This document shows, piece after piece, positions 50,081 through 63,932 of a stretch of DNA of 64,000 nucleotides (positions are counted from its first letter, which is position 1; each line of letters begins with the position of its first letter). Where the stretch lies: contig NW_003141966.1 of NCBI RefSeq assembly GCF_000003605.2, positions 54,785-118,784 of the forward strand. The letters are read 5' to 3'. The DNA comes from Saccoglossus kowalevskii (lineage: Eukaryota; Hemichordata; Enteropneusta; Harrimaniidae). The notes below the pieces were generated by a model. The model had not been told where the DNA came from and ran no database searches. It saw only the letters and a program-made list of their open reading frames with translations. Position numbers and translations under genes: made by a program.

Positions 50081-53000
50081 ATTGCAATGCCAACCCCGCA
50101 GTTAAATTTCGAAAACATTAAGTATATGTCTAGAAAATTCCCGATATGTAAGCAGATTATCGCCACTGCGAACCAAAAATGGAAGACAAACTGCTTACAA
50201 AGTTATAAAAAGCGATTGCAAAGTTTGTAGATTCGTTTGGCAATGTTACATATGATATTATATTGACGGGTTCCATAGTCAAAAGTTCGAAAACGTAAAT
50301 ATATATTTCGCACATTGCCGTTAAAGTAGCGTACTATCAGTCGGAGCATGTATAGGTCATAGGTCAATTCAAGAAGTTACTTGTACAAACGCTATCAAGT
50401 TTAAAACAGTTTCAAAAATGAAATAGCCGCCAGTTCGAGCATATTTCAAATTACGTAAGCAGTAGTGTGGGTAGTTGAAGAGACAAAGTTTAAAGTTAAG
50501 CTTAATAGGGTATCGTTAGTTTTTGCATGGGCGACTGCCTGAAAAAAACAGCCGGGGATTTTTTTTTTGATTTCATCACATATATATCAAAGATATGAGA
50601 CAACGTTCGTGCATCTTTTTTTCACTGTGATGTAAATTATTTTTAGTAGAAAGAAATGGAAATTTAGGCTTGTTTCCAAATTCATGAACATGTTTCCAAT
50701 TTCCCTATTATTTTCGGAGATCAAGTTGGTGACGCTGTCGGCACATAGTGGGGTTTGACCTGTTAAGTTACCGTGAAAGGTCGTACAAAGTGGACGCAAA
50801 GTTGTGCAAAGTGATGAGAAAGTTTGTAGATGTATTGTATGTTTGCCCTAAGTGTTGGCATATAGAAACCCGCAATTGTAAAGTCAAACAAATGAATAAA
50901 AGCGAGATGAAAATAGCCTATATTAGCAGAGTATCAAATGAGCTGACTGACCGTAAAGATGATAGAAACAGCATGAAAAGTTGATAAAAGCGTTCAAAAC
51001 GTTGGCGGAGTTGCATGTATATATATAACCTAAGTCATTGCAATGCCATCCCCGCAGTTAAATTTCGAAAACATTAAGTATATGTCTAGAAAATTCCCGA
51101 TATGTAAGCAGATTATCGCCACTGCGAACCGAAAATCGAAGAAAAACTGCTTACAAAGTTATAAAAAACGATTGCAAAGTTTGTAGATTCGTTTGGCAAT
51201 GTTACATATGATATTATATTGACGGGTTCCATAGTCAAAAGTTCGAAAACGTAAATATATATTTCGCACATCGCCGTTAAAGAAGCGTACTGTCAGTCGG
51301 AGCATGTACAGGTCATAGGTCAATTCAAGAAGTTACTTGTACAAACGCTATCAAGTTTAAAACAGTTTCAAAAATGAAATAGCCGCCAGTTCGAGTATAT
51401 TTCAAATTACGTAAGCAGGAGTGTGGGTAGTTGAAGAGACAATGTTTAAAGTTAAGCTCAATCGGGCATGGTTAGTTATTGCATGGGAAACTGCCTGAAA
51501 AAAACAGCCGGGGATTTTTTTTTTGATTTTCATCACTTACATTTCAAAGATATGAGACAAACGTTCGTGCAATCTTTTTTCACTGTGATGTAAATAATTT
51601 TAGTAGAAAGAAATGGAAATTTAGGCTTGTTTACAAATTCATGAACATTTTTTCCAATTTTCCCTATTATTTTCGGAGATCAAGTTGGTGACGCTGTCGG
51701 CACATAGTGGGGTTTGACCTGTTAAGTTACCGTGAAAAGTCGTACAAAGTGAACGCAAAGTTGTGCAAAGTGATCACAAAGTTTGTAGATGTATTTGTAT
51801 GTTTGCCCTAAGTTGTTGGCATATAGAAACCCGCAATTGTAAAGTCAAACAAATGAATAAAAGCGAGATGAAAACAGCCTATATTAACAGAGTATCACAT
51901 GAGCTGACTGACCGTAAAGATGATAGAAACAGCATACAAAGTTGATAAAAGCGTTCAAAACGTTGGCGGAGTTGCATGTATATATAACCTAAGTCATTGC
52001 AATGCCAACCCCGCAGTTAAATTTCGAAAACATTAAGTATATGTCTAGAAAATTCCCGATATGTAAGCAGATTATCGCCACTGCGAACCGAAAATCGAAG
52101 ACAAACTGCTTACAAAGTTATAAAAAGCGATTGCAAAGTTTGTAGATTCGTTTGGCAATGTTACATATGATATTATATTGACGGGTTCCATAGTCAAAAG
52201 TTCGAAAACGAAAGTACATATTTCGCACATTGCCGTTAAAGTAGCGTACTATCAGTCGGAGCATGTATAGGTCATAGGTCAATTCAAGAAGTCACTTGCA
52301 CAAACGCTATCAAGTTTAAAACAGTTTCAAAAATGAAATAGCCGCCAGTTCGAGTATATTTCAAATTACGTAAGCAGGAGTGTGGGTAGTTGAAGAGACA
52401 AAGTTTAAAGTTAAGCTCAATCGGGCATGGTTAGTTCTTGCATGGGAGACTGCCTGAAAAAAACAGCCGGGTATTTTTTTTTTGATTTCATCACTTACAT
52501 ATCAAAGATATGAGACAACGTTCGTGCATCTTTTTTTCACTGTGATGTAAATTATTTTTAGTAGAAAGAAATGGAAATTTAGGCTTGTTTCCAAATTCAT
52601 GAACATTTTTCCAATTTCCCTATTATTTTCGGAGATCAAGTTGGTGACGCTGTCGGCACATAGTGGGGTTTGACCTGTTAAGTTACCGTGAAAAGTCGTA
52701 CAAAGTGAACGCAAAGTTGTGCAAAGTGATCACAAAGTTTGTAGATGTATTTGTATGTTTGCCCTAAGTTGTTGGCATATAGAAACCCGCAATTGTAAAG
52801 TCAAACAAATGAATAAAAGCGAGATGAAAACAGCCTATATTAACAGAGTATCACATGAGCTGACTGACCGTAAAGATGATAGAAACAGCATGCAAAGTTG
52901 ATAAAAGCGTTCAAAACGTTGGCGGAGTTGCATGTATATATAACCTAAGTCATTGCAATGCCAACCCCGCAGTTAAATTTCGAAAACATTAAGTATATGT

Positions 53001-56000
53001 CTAGAAAATTCCCGATATGTAAGCAGATTATCGCCACTGCGAACCGAAAATCGAAGAAAAAATGAGTACAAAGTTATAAAAAGCGATTGCAAAGTTTGTA
53101 GATTCGTTTGGCAATGTTACATATGATATTATATTGACGGGTTCCATAGTCAAAAGTTCGAAAACGTAAATATATATTTCGCACATTGCCGTTAAAGTAG
53201 CGTACTATCAGTCGGAGCATGTAGAGGTCATAGGTCAATTCAAGAAGTTACTTGTACAAACGCTATCAAGTTTAAAACAGTTTGAAAAATGAAATAGCCG
53301 CCAGTTCGAGTATATTTCAAATTACGTAAGCAGGAGTGTGGGTAGTTGAAGAGACAAAGTTTAAAGTTAAGCTCAATCGGGCATGGTTAGTTCTTGCATG
53401 GGAGACTGCCTGAAAAAAACAGCCGGGGATTTTTTTTTTGATTTCATCACTTACATATCAAAGATATGAGACAACGTTCGTGCATCTTTTTTTCACTGTG
53501 ATGTAAATTATTGTTAGTAGAAAGAAATGGAAATTTAGGCTTGTTTCCAAATTTATGAACATTTTTCCAATTTTCCTATTATTTTCGGAGATCAAGTTGG
53601 TGACGCTGTCGGCACATAGTGGGGTTTGACCAGTTAAGTTACCGTGAAAAGTCGTACAAAGTGAACGCAAAGTTGTGCAAAGTGATCACAAAGTTTGTAG
53701 ATGTATTTGTATGTTTGCCCTAAGTTGTTGGCATATAGAAACCCGCAATTGTAAAGTCAAACAAATGAATAAAAGCGAGATGAAAACAGCCTATATTAGC
53801 AGAGTATCAAATGAGCTGACTGACCGTAAAGATGATAGAAACAGCATGCAAAGTTGATAAAAGCGTTCAAAACGTTGGCGGAGTTGCATGTATATATAAC
53901 CTAAGTCATTGCAATGCCAATCCCGCAGTTAAATTTCGAAAACATTAAGTATATGTCTAGACAATTCCCGATATGTAAGCAGATTATCGCCACTGCGAAC
54001 CGAAAATCGAAGAAAAACTGCTTACAAAGTTATAAAAAGCGATTGCAAAGTTTGTAGATTCGTTTGGCAATGTTACATATGTTATTATATTGACGGGTTC
54101 CATAGTCAAAAGTTCGAAAACGTAAATATATATTTCGCACATTGCCGTTAAAGTAGCGTACTATCAGTCGGAGCATGTAGAGGTCATAGGTCAATTCAAG
54201 AAGTTACTTGTACAAACGCTATCAAGTTTAAAACAGTTTCAAAAATGAAATAGCCGCCAGTTCGAGTATATTTCAAATTACGTAAGCAGGAGTGTGGGTA
54301 GTTGAAGAGACAAAGTTTAAAGTTAAGTTCAATCGGGCATGGTTAGTTCTTGCATGGGAGACTGCCTGAAAAAAACAGCCGGGGATTTTTTTTTTGATTT
54401 CATCACTTACATATCAAAGATATGAGACAACGTTCGTGCATCTTTTTTTCACTGTGATGTAAATTATTGTTAGTAGAAAGAAATGGAAATTTAGGCTTGT
54501 TTCCAAATTCATGAACATTTTTCCAATTTCCCTATTATTTTCGGAGATCAAGTTGGTGACGCTGTCGGCACATAGTCGGGTTTGACCTGTTAAGTTACCG
54601 TGAAAAGTCGTACAAAGTGAACGCAAAGTTGTGCAAAGTGATCACAAAGTTTGTAGATGTATTTGTATGTTTGCCCTAAGTTGTTGGCATATAGAAACAC
54701 GCAATTGTAAAGTTAAACAAATGAATAAAAGCGAGATGAAAACAGCCTATATTAGCAGAGTATCAAATGAGCTGACAGACCGTAAAGATGATAGAAACAG
54801 CATGCAAAGTTGATAAAAGCGTTCAAAACGTTGGCGGAGTTGCATGTATATATAACCTAAGTCATTGCAATGCCAATCCCGCAGTTAAATTTCGAAAACA
54901 TTAAGTATATGTCTAGAAAATTCCCGATATGTAAGCAGATTATCGCCACTGCGAACCGAAAATCGAAGACAAACTGCTTACAAAGTTATAAAAAGCGATT
55001 GCAAAGTTTGTAGATTCGTTTGGCAATGTTACATATGATATTATATTGACGGGTTCCATAGTCAAAAGCTCGAAAACGTAAATATATATATCGCACATTG
55101 CCGTTTTAGTAGCGTACTATCACTCGGGGAGCAAGTAGAGGTCATTGGTCAATTCAAGAAGATACTTGTACAAATGCTATCAAGTTTAAAACAGTTTCAA
55201 AAATGAAATAGCCGCCAGTTTGAGTATATTTCAAATTACCTAAGCAGTAGTGTTGGTAGTTGAAGAGACTAAGTTTAAAGTTAAGCTCAATCGGGCATGG
55301 TTAGTTCTTGCATGGGAGACTGCCTGAAAAAACAGCTGGGGATTTTTTTTTGATTTCGTCACATGCATATCAAAGATATGAGACAACGTTCGTGCATCTT
55401 TTTTTTCACTGTGATGTAAATTATTTTTAGTAGAAAGACATGGAAATTTAGGCTTGTTTCCAAATTCATGAACATTTTTCCAATTTCCCTATTATTTTCG
55501 GAGATCAAGTTGGTGACGCTGTCGGCACATAGTGGGGATTGACCTGTTAAGTTACCGTGAAAAGTCGTACAAAGTGAACGCTAAGTTGTGCAAAGTGATC
55601 ACAAAGTTTGTAGATGTATTTGTATGTTTGCCCTAAGTTGTTGGCATATAGAAACCCGCAATTGTAAAGTCAAACAAATGAATAAAAGCGAGATGAAAAC
55701 AGCCTATATTAACAGAGTATCACATGAGCTGACTTGACCGTAAAGATGATAGAAACAGCATGCAAAGTTGATAAAAGCGTTCAAAACGTTGGCGGAGTTG
55801 CATGTATATATAACCTAAGTCATTGCAATGCCAACCCCGCAGTTAAATTTCGAAAACATTAAGTATATGTCTAGAAAATTCCCGATATGTAAGCAGATTA
55901 TCGCCACTGCGAACCGAAAATCGAAGAAAAACTGCTTACAAAGTTATAAAAAGCGATTGCAAAGTTTGTAGATTCGTTTGGCAATGTTACATATGATATT

Positions 56001-59000
56001 ATATTGACGGGTTCCATAGTCAAAAGTTCGAAAACGTAAATATATATATCGCACATTGCCGTTAAAGTAGCGTACTATCACTCGGGGAGCAAGTAGAGGT
56101 CATTGGTCAATTCAAGAAGATACTTGTACAAATGCTATCAAGTTTAAAACAGTTTCAAAAATGAAATAGCCGCCAGTTTGAGTATATTTCAAATTACCTA
56201 AGCAGTAGTGTTGGTAGTTGAAGAGACTAAGTTTAAAGTTAAGCTCAATCGGGCATGGTTAGTTCTTGCATGGGAGACTGCCTGAAAAAACAGCTGGGGA
56301 TTTTTTTTTGATTTCGTCACATGCATATCAAAGATATGAGACAACGTTCGTGCATCTTTTTTTTCACTGTGATGTAAATTATTTTTAGTAGAAAGACATG
56401 GAAATTTAGGCTTGTTTCCAAATTCATGAACATTTTTCCAATTTCCCTATTATTTTCGGAGATCAAGTTGGGGACGCTGTCGGCACATAGTGGGGATTGA
56501 CCTGTTAAGTTACCGTGAAAAGTCGTACAAAGTGAACGCTAAGTTGTGCAAAGTGATCACAAAGTTTGTAGATGTATTTGTATGTTTGCCCTAAGTTGTT
56601 GGCATATAGAAACCCGCAATTGTAAAGTCAAACAAATGAATAAAAGCGAGATGAAAACAGCCTATATTAACAGAGTATCACATGAGCTGACTTGACCGTA
56701 AAGATGATAGAAACAGCATGCAAAGTTGATGAAAGCGTTCAAAACGTTGGCGGAGTTGCATGTATATATAACCTAAGTCATTGCAATGCAAACCCCGCAG
56801 TTAAATTTCGAAAACATTAAGTATATGTCTAGAAAATTCCCGATATGTAAGCAGATTATCGCCACTGCGAACCGAAAATCGAAGAAAAACTGCTTACAAA
56901 GTTATAAAAAGCGATTGCAAAGTTTGTAGATTCGTTTGGCAATGTTACATATGATATTATATTGACGGGTTCCATAGTCAAAAGTTCGAAAACGTAAATA
57001 TATATTTCGCACATTGCCGTTAAAGTAGCGTACTATCAGTCGGAGCATGTAGAGGTCATAGGTCAATTCAAGAAGTTACTTGTACAAACGCTATCAAGTT
57101 TAAAACAGTTTCAAAAATGAAATAGCCGCCAGTTCGAGTATATTTCAAATTACGTAAGCAGGAGTGTGGGTAGTTGAAGAGACAAAGTTTAAAGTTAAGC
57201 TCAATCGGGCATGGTTAGTTCTTGCATGGGAGACTGCCTGAAAAAAACAGCCGGGGATTTTTTTTTTGATTTCATCACTTACATATCAAAGATGTGAGAC
57301 AACGTTCGTGCATCTTTTTTTCACTGTGATGTAAATTATTTTTAGTAGAAAGAAATGGGAATTTAGGCTTGTTTCCAAATTCATGAACATTTTTCCAATT
57401 TCCCTATTATTTTCGGAGATCAAGTTGGTGACGCTGTCGGCACATAGTGGGGTTTGACCTGTTAAGTTACCGTGAAAAGTCGTACAAAGTGAACGCTAAG
57501 TTGTGCAAAGTGATCACAAAGTTTGTAGATGTATTTGTATGTTTGCCCTAAGTTGTTGGCATATAGAAACCCGCAATTGTAAAGTCAAACAAATGAATAA
57601 AAGCGAGATGAAAACAGCCTATATTAACAGAGTATCACATGAGCTGACTGACCGTAAAGATGATAGAAACAGCATGCAAAGTTGATAAAAGCGTTCAAAA
57701 CGTTGGCGGAGTTGCATGTATATATAACCTAAGTCGTTGCAATGCCAACCCCGCAGTTAAATTTCGAAAACATTAAGTATATGTCTAGAAAATTCCCGAT
57801 ATGTAAGCAGATTATCGCCACTGCGAACCGAAAATCGAAGACAAACTGCTTACAAAGTTATAAAAAGCGATTGCAAAGTTTGTAGATTCGTTTGGCAATG
57901 TTACATATGATATTATATTGACGGGTTCCATAGTCAAAAGTTCGAAAACGAAAGTACATATTTCGCACATTGCCGTTAAAGTAGCGTACTATCAGTCGGA
58001 GCATGTATAGGTCATAGGTCAATTCAAGAAGTCACTTGTACAAACGCTATCAAGTTTAAAACAGTTTCAAAAATGAAATAGCCGCCAGTTCGAGTATATT
58101 TCAAATTACGTAAGCAGGAGTGTGGGTAGTTGAAGAGACAAAGTTTAAAGTTAAGCTCAATCGGGCATGGTTAGTTCTTGCATGGGAGACTGCCTGAAAA
58201 AAAACAGCCGGGGATTTTTTTTTTTGATTTCATCACTTACATATCAAAGATATGAGACAACGTTCGTGCATCTTTTTTTCAATGTGATGTAAATTATTTT
58301 TAGTAGAAAGACATGGAAATTTAGGCTTGTTTCCAAATTCATGAACATTTTTCCAATTTCCCTATTATTGTCGGAGATCAAGTTGGTGACGCTGTCGGCA
58401 CACAGTGGGGTTTGACCTGTTAAGTTACCGTGAAAAGTCGTACAAAGTGAACGCTAAGTTGTGCAAAGTGATCACAAAGTTTGTAGATGTATTTGTATGT
58501 TTGCCCTAAGTTGTTGGCATATAGAAACCCGCAATTGTAAAGTCAAACAAATGAATAAAAGCGAGATGAAAACAGCCTATATTAACAGAGTATCACATGA
58601 GCTGACTTGACCGTAAAGATGATAGAAACAGCATGCAAAGTTGATAAAAGCGTTCAAAACATTGGCGGGGTTGCATGTATATATAACCTAAGTCATTGCA
58701 ATGCCAACCCCGCAGTTAAATTTCGAAAACATTAAGTATATGTCTAGAAAATTCCCGATATGTAAGCAGATTATCGCCACTGCGAACCGAAAATCGAAGA
58801 CAAACTGCTTACAAAGTTATAAAAAGCGATTGCAAAGTTTGTAGATTCGTTTGGCAATGTTACATATGATATTATATTGACGGGTTCCATAGTCAAAAGT
58901 TCGAAAACGAAAGTACATATTTCGCACATTGCCGTTAAAGTAGCGTACTATCAGTCGGAGCATGTATAGGTCATAGGTCAATTCAAGAAGTCACTTGTAC

Positions 59001-62000
59001 AAACGCTATCAAGTTTAAAACAGTTTCAAAAATGAAATAGCCGCCAGTTCGAGAATATTTCAAATTACGTAAGCAGGAGTGTGGGTAGTTGAAGAGACAG
59101 AGTTTAAAGTTAATCTCAATCGGGCATGGTTAGTTCTTGCATGGGAGACTGCCTGAAAAAAACAGCCGGGGATTTTTTTTTTGATTTCATCACTTACATA
59201 TCAAAGATATGAGACAACGTTCGTGCATCTTTATTTCACTGTGATGTAAATTATTTTTAGTAGAAAGAAATGGAAATTTAGGCTTGTTTCCAAATTCATG
59301 AACATTTTTCCAATTTCCCTATTATTTTCGGAGATCAAGTTGGTGACGCTGTCGGCACATAGTGGGGTTTGACCTGTTAAGTTACCGTGAAAAGTCGTAC
59401 AAAGTGAACGCAAAGTTGTGCAAAGTGATCACAAAGTTTGTAGATGTATTTGTATGTTTGCCCTAAGTTGTTGGCATATAGAAACCCGCAATTGTAAAGT
59501 CAAACAAATGAATAAAAGCGAGATGAAAACAGCCTATATTAACAGAGTATCACATGAGCTGACTGACCGTAAAGATGATAGAAACAGCATGCAAAGTTGA
59601 TAAAAGCGTTCAAAACGTTGGCGGAGTTGCATGTATATATAACCTAAGTCATTGCAATGCCAACCCCGCAGTTAAATTTCGAAAACATTAAGTATATGTC
59701 TAGAAAATTCCCGATATGTAAGCAGATTATCGCCACTGCGAACCGAAAATCGAAGACAAACTGCTTACAAAGTTATAAAAAGCGATTGCAAAGTTTGTAG
59801 ATTCGTTTGGCAATGTTACATATGATATTATATTGACGGGTTCCATAGTCAAAAGTTCGAAAACGAAAGTACATATTTCGCACATTGCCGTTAAAGTAGC
59901 GTACTATCAGTCGGAGCATGTAGAGGTCATAGGTCAATTCAAGAAGTCACTTGTACAAACGCTATCAAGTTTAAAACAGTTTCAAAAATGAAATAGCCGC
60001 CAGTTCGAGTATATTTCAAAATACGTAAGCAGGAGTGTGGGTAGTTGAAGAGACAAAGTTTAAAGTTAAGCTCAATCGGGCATGGTTAGTTCTTGCATGG
60101 GAGACTGCCTGAAAAAAACAGCAGGTGATTTTTTTTTTGATTTCATCACTTACATATCAAAGATATGAGACAACGTTCGTGCATCTTTTTTTCACTGTGA
60201 TGTAAATTATTTTTAGTAGAAAGAAATGGAAATTTAGGCTTGTTTCCAAATTCATGAACATTTTTCCAATTTCCCTATTATTTTCGGAGATCAAGTTGGT
60301 GACGCTGTCGGCACATAGTGGGGTTTGACCTGTTAAGTTACCGTGAAAAGTCGTACAAAGTGAACGCAAAGTTGTGCAAAGTGATCACAAAGTTTGTAGA
60401 TGTATTTGTATGTTTGCCCTAAGTTGTTGGCATATAGAAACCCGCAATTGTAAAGTCAAACAAATGAATAAAAGCGAGATGAAAACAGCCTATATTAACA
60501 GAGTATCACATGAGCTGACTGACCGTAAAGATGATAGAAACAGCATGCAAAGTTGATAAAAGCGTTCAAAACGTTGGCGGAGTTGCATGTATATATAACC
60601 TAAGTCATTGCAATGCCAACCCCGCAGTTAAATTTCGAAAACATTAAGTATATGTCTAGAAAATTCCCGATATGTAAGCAGATTATCGCCACTGCGAACC
60701 GAAAATCGAAGACAAACTGCTTACAAAGTTATAAAAAGCGATTGCAAAGTTTGTAGATTCGTTTGGCAATGTTACATATGATATTATATTGACGGGTTCC
60801 ATAGTCAAAAGTTCGAAAACGAAAGTACATATTTCGCACATTGCCGTTAAAGTAGCGTACTATCAGTCGGAGCATGTATAGGTCATAGGTCAATTCAAGA
60901 AGTCACTTGTACAAACGCTATCAAGTTTAAAACAGTTTCAAAAATGAAATAGCCGCCAGTTTGAGTATATTTCAAATTACCTAAGCAGTAGTGTTGGTAG
61001 TTGAAGAGACTAAGTTTAAAGTTAAGCTCAATCGGGCATGGTTAGTTCTTGCATGGGAGACTGCCTGAAAAAACAGCTGGGGATTTTTTTTTGATTTCGT
61101 CACATACATATCAAAGATATGAGACAACGTTCATGCATCTTTTTTTTTCACTGTGATGTAAATTATTTTTAGTAGAAAGACATGGAAATTTAGGCTTGTT
61201 TCCAAATTCATGAACATTTTTCCAATTTCCCTATTATTTTCGGAGATCAAGTTGGTGACGCTGTCGGCACATAGTGGGGTTTGACCTGTTAAGTTACCGT
61301 GAAAAGTCGTACAAAGTGAACGCAAAGTTGTGCAAAGTGATCACAAAGTTTGTAGATGTATTTGTATGTTTGCCCTAAGTTGTTGGCATATAGAAACCCG
61401 CAATTGTAAAGTCAAACAAATGAATAAAAGCGAGATGAAAACAGCCTATATTAACAGAGTATCACATGAGCTGACTGACCGTAAAGATGATAGAAACAGC
61501 ATGCAAAGTTGATAAAAGCGTTCAAAACGTTGGCGGAGTTGCATGTATATATAACCTAAGTCATTGCAATGCCAACCCCGCAGTTAAATTTCGAAAACAT
61601 TAAGTATATGTCTAGAAAATTCCCGATATGTAAGCAGATTATCGCCACTGCGAACCGAAAATCGAAGACAAACTGCTTACAAAGTTATAAAAAGCGATTG
61701 CAAAGTTTGTAGATTCGTTTGGCAATGTTACATATGATATTATATTGACGGGTTCCATAGTCAAAAGTTCGAAAACGTAAATATATATTTCGCACATTGC
61801 CGTTAAAGTAGCGTACTATCAGTCGGAGCATGTAGAGGTCATAGGTCAATTCAAGAAGTTACTTGTACAAACGCTATCAAGTTTAAAACAGTTTCAAAAA
61901 AGAAATAGCCGCCAGTTCGAGTATATTTCAAATTACGTAAGCAGTAGTGTGGGTAGTTGACGAGACGAAGTTTAAAGTTAAGCTTAATAGGGTATCGTTA

Positions 62001-62250
62001 GTTCTTGCATGGGAGACTGCCTGAAAAAACAGCCGGGGATTTTTTTTTTGATTTCATCACATACATATCAACGATATGAGACAACGTTCGTGCATCTTTT
62101 TTTCACTGTGATGTAAACTATTTTTAGTAGAAAGAAATGGAAATTTAGGCTTGTTTCCAAATTCATGAACATTTTTCCAATTTCCTTATTATTTTCGGAG
62201 ATCAAGTTGGTGACGCTGTCGGCACATAGTGGGGTTTGACCTGTTAAGTT
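50081..62250 (+). repeat. Large S2 block (units 53-66)
   Basis: About 12.7 units, the longest S2 stretch. It splits into copies with TATATATTTCG or GAAAGTACATATTTCG. A sub-variant (CTCGGGGAGCAAG, GATTTCGTCACATGC, GGGGATTGACC) is tandemly duplicated at 55.1-56.8 kb. Both edge units carry the rare CTTAATAGGGTATCG (50501, 61983) and GTGGACGC (50790, 62271). Unit 55 has many homopolymer indels. Confidence 0.8.
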
Positions 62251-62341
62251 ACCGTGAAAAGTCGTACAAAGTGGACGCAAAGTTGTGCAAAGTGATTACA
62301 AAGTTTGTAGATGTATTTGTATGTTTGACCTAAGTTGTTGG

Positions 62342-62351
62342 CATGTACATG
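62342..62351. other. CATGTACATG palindromic insertion (unit 66)
   Basis: Same variant as at 9881, in the first unit of the terminal S3 block. A 961-bp unit results. Shared descent with unit 11 is likely because the surrounding S3 text is otherwise nearly the same. Confidence 0.9.
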
Positions 62352-63300
62352 TAGAAACCCGCAATTGTAAAGTCAAACAAATGAATAAAAGCGAGATGAA
62401 AACAGCCTATATTAGCAGAGTATCACATGAGCTGACTGACCGTAAAGATGATAGAAGCAGCATGCAAAGTTGATAAAAGCGTTCAAAACGTTGGCGGAGT
62501 TGCATGTATATATAACCTAAGTCATTGGAATGCCAACCCCGCAGTTAAATTTCGAAAACATTGAGTATATGTCTAGAAAATTCCCGATATGTAAGCAGAT
62601 TATCGCAACTGCGAACCGAAAATCGAAGACAAAATGCTTACAAAGTTATGAAAAGCGATTGCAAAGTTTGTAGAATCGTTTGGCAATGTTACATATGATA
62701 TTATATTGACGGATTCCATAGTCAAAAGTTCGAAAACGTAAATACACATTTCGCACATTGCCGTTAAAGTAACGTACTATCACTCGAAGCATGTAGAGGT
62801 CATAGGTCAATTCAAGAAGTTACTTGTACAAAAGCTATCAAGTTTAAAACAGTTTCAAAGATGAAATAGTCGCTAATTCGAGTATATTTTCAATTACGTA
62901 AGCAGTAGTGTGGGTAGTTGAAGAGACAAAGTTTAAAGTTAAGCTCAATCGGGCATGGTTAGTTCTTGCATGGGAGACTGCCTGAGAAAACCAGCTGGAG
63001 ATTTTTTTTGGTTTCATCACATACATATCAAAGATATGAGACAATGTTCGTGCATCTTTTTTTCTCTGTGATATTAATCATTTTTAGTAGAAAGACATGG
63101 AAATTTAGGCTTGTTTTCAAATTCATGAACATTTTTCAATTTCCCTATTATTTTCGGAGAACAAGTTGGTGACGCTGTCGGCACATAGTGGAGTTTGACC
63201 TGTTAACTTACCGTGAAAAGTCGTACAAAGTGAACGCAAAGTTGTGCAAAGTGATTACAAAGTTTGTAGATGTATTTGTATGTTTGACCTAAGTTGTTGG

Positions 63301-63310
63301 CATGTACATG
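63301..63310. other. CATGTACATG palindromic insertion (unit 67)
   Basis: Tandem neighbour of the copy at 62342, 959 bp away, so the variant was duplicated with its unit. Confidence 0.9.
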
Positions 63311-63932
63311 TAGAAACCCGCAATTGTAAAGTCAAACAAATGAATAAAAGCGAGATGAAAACAGCCTATATTAGCAGAGTATCACATGAGCTGACTGACC
63401 GTAAAGATAATAGAAGCAGCATGCAAAGTTGATAAAAGCGTTCAAAACGTTGGCGGAGTTGCATGTATATATAACCTAAGTCATTGGAATGCCAACCCCG
63501 CAGTTAAATTTCAAAAACATTGAGTATATGTCTAGAAAATTCCCGATATGTAAGCAGATTATCGCAACTGCGAACCGAAAATCGAAGACAAAATGCTTAC
63601 AAAGTTATGAAAAGCGATTGCAAAGTTTGTAGAATCGTTTGGCAATGTTACATATGATATTATATTGACGGATTCCATAGTCAAAAGTTCGAAAACGTAA
63701 ATACACATTTCGCACATTGCCGTTAAAGTAACGTACTATCACTCGAAGCATGTAGAGGTCATAGGTCAATTCAAGAAGTTACTTGTACAAAAGCTATCAA
63801 GTTTAAAACAGTTTCAAAGATGAAATAGTCGCTAATTCGAGTATATTTCCAATTACGTAAGCAGTAGTGTGGGTAGTTGAAGAGACAAAGTTTAAAGTTA
63901 AGCTCAATCGGGCATGGTTAGTTCGTGCATGC

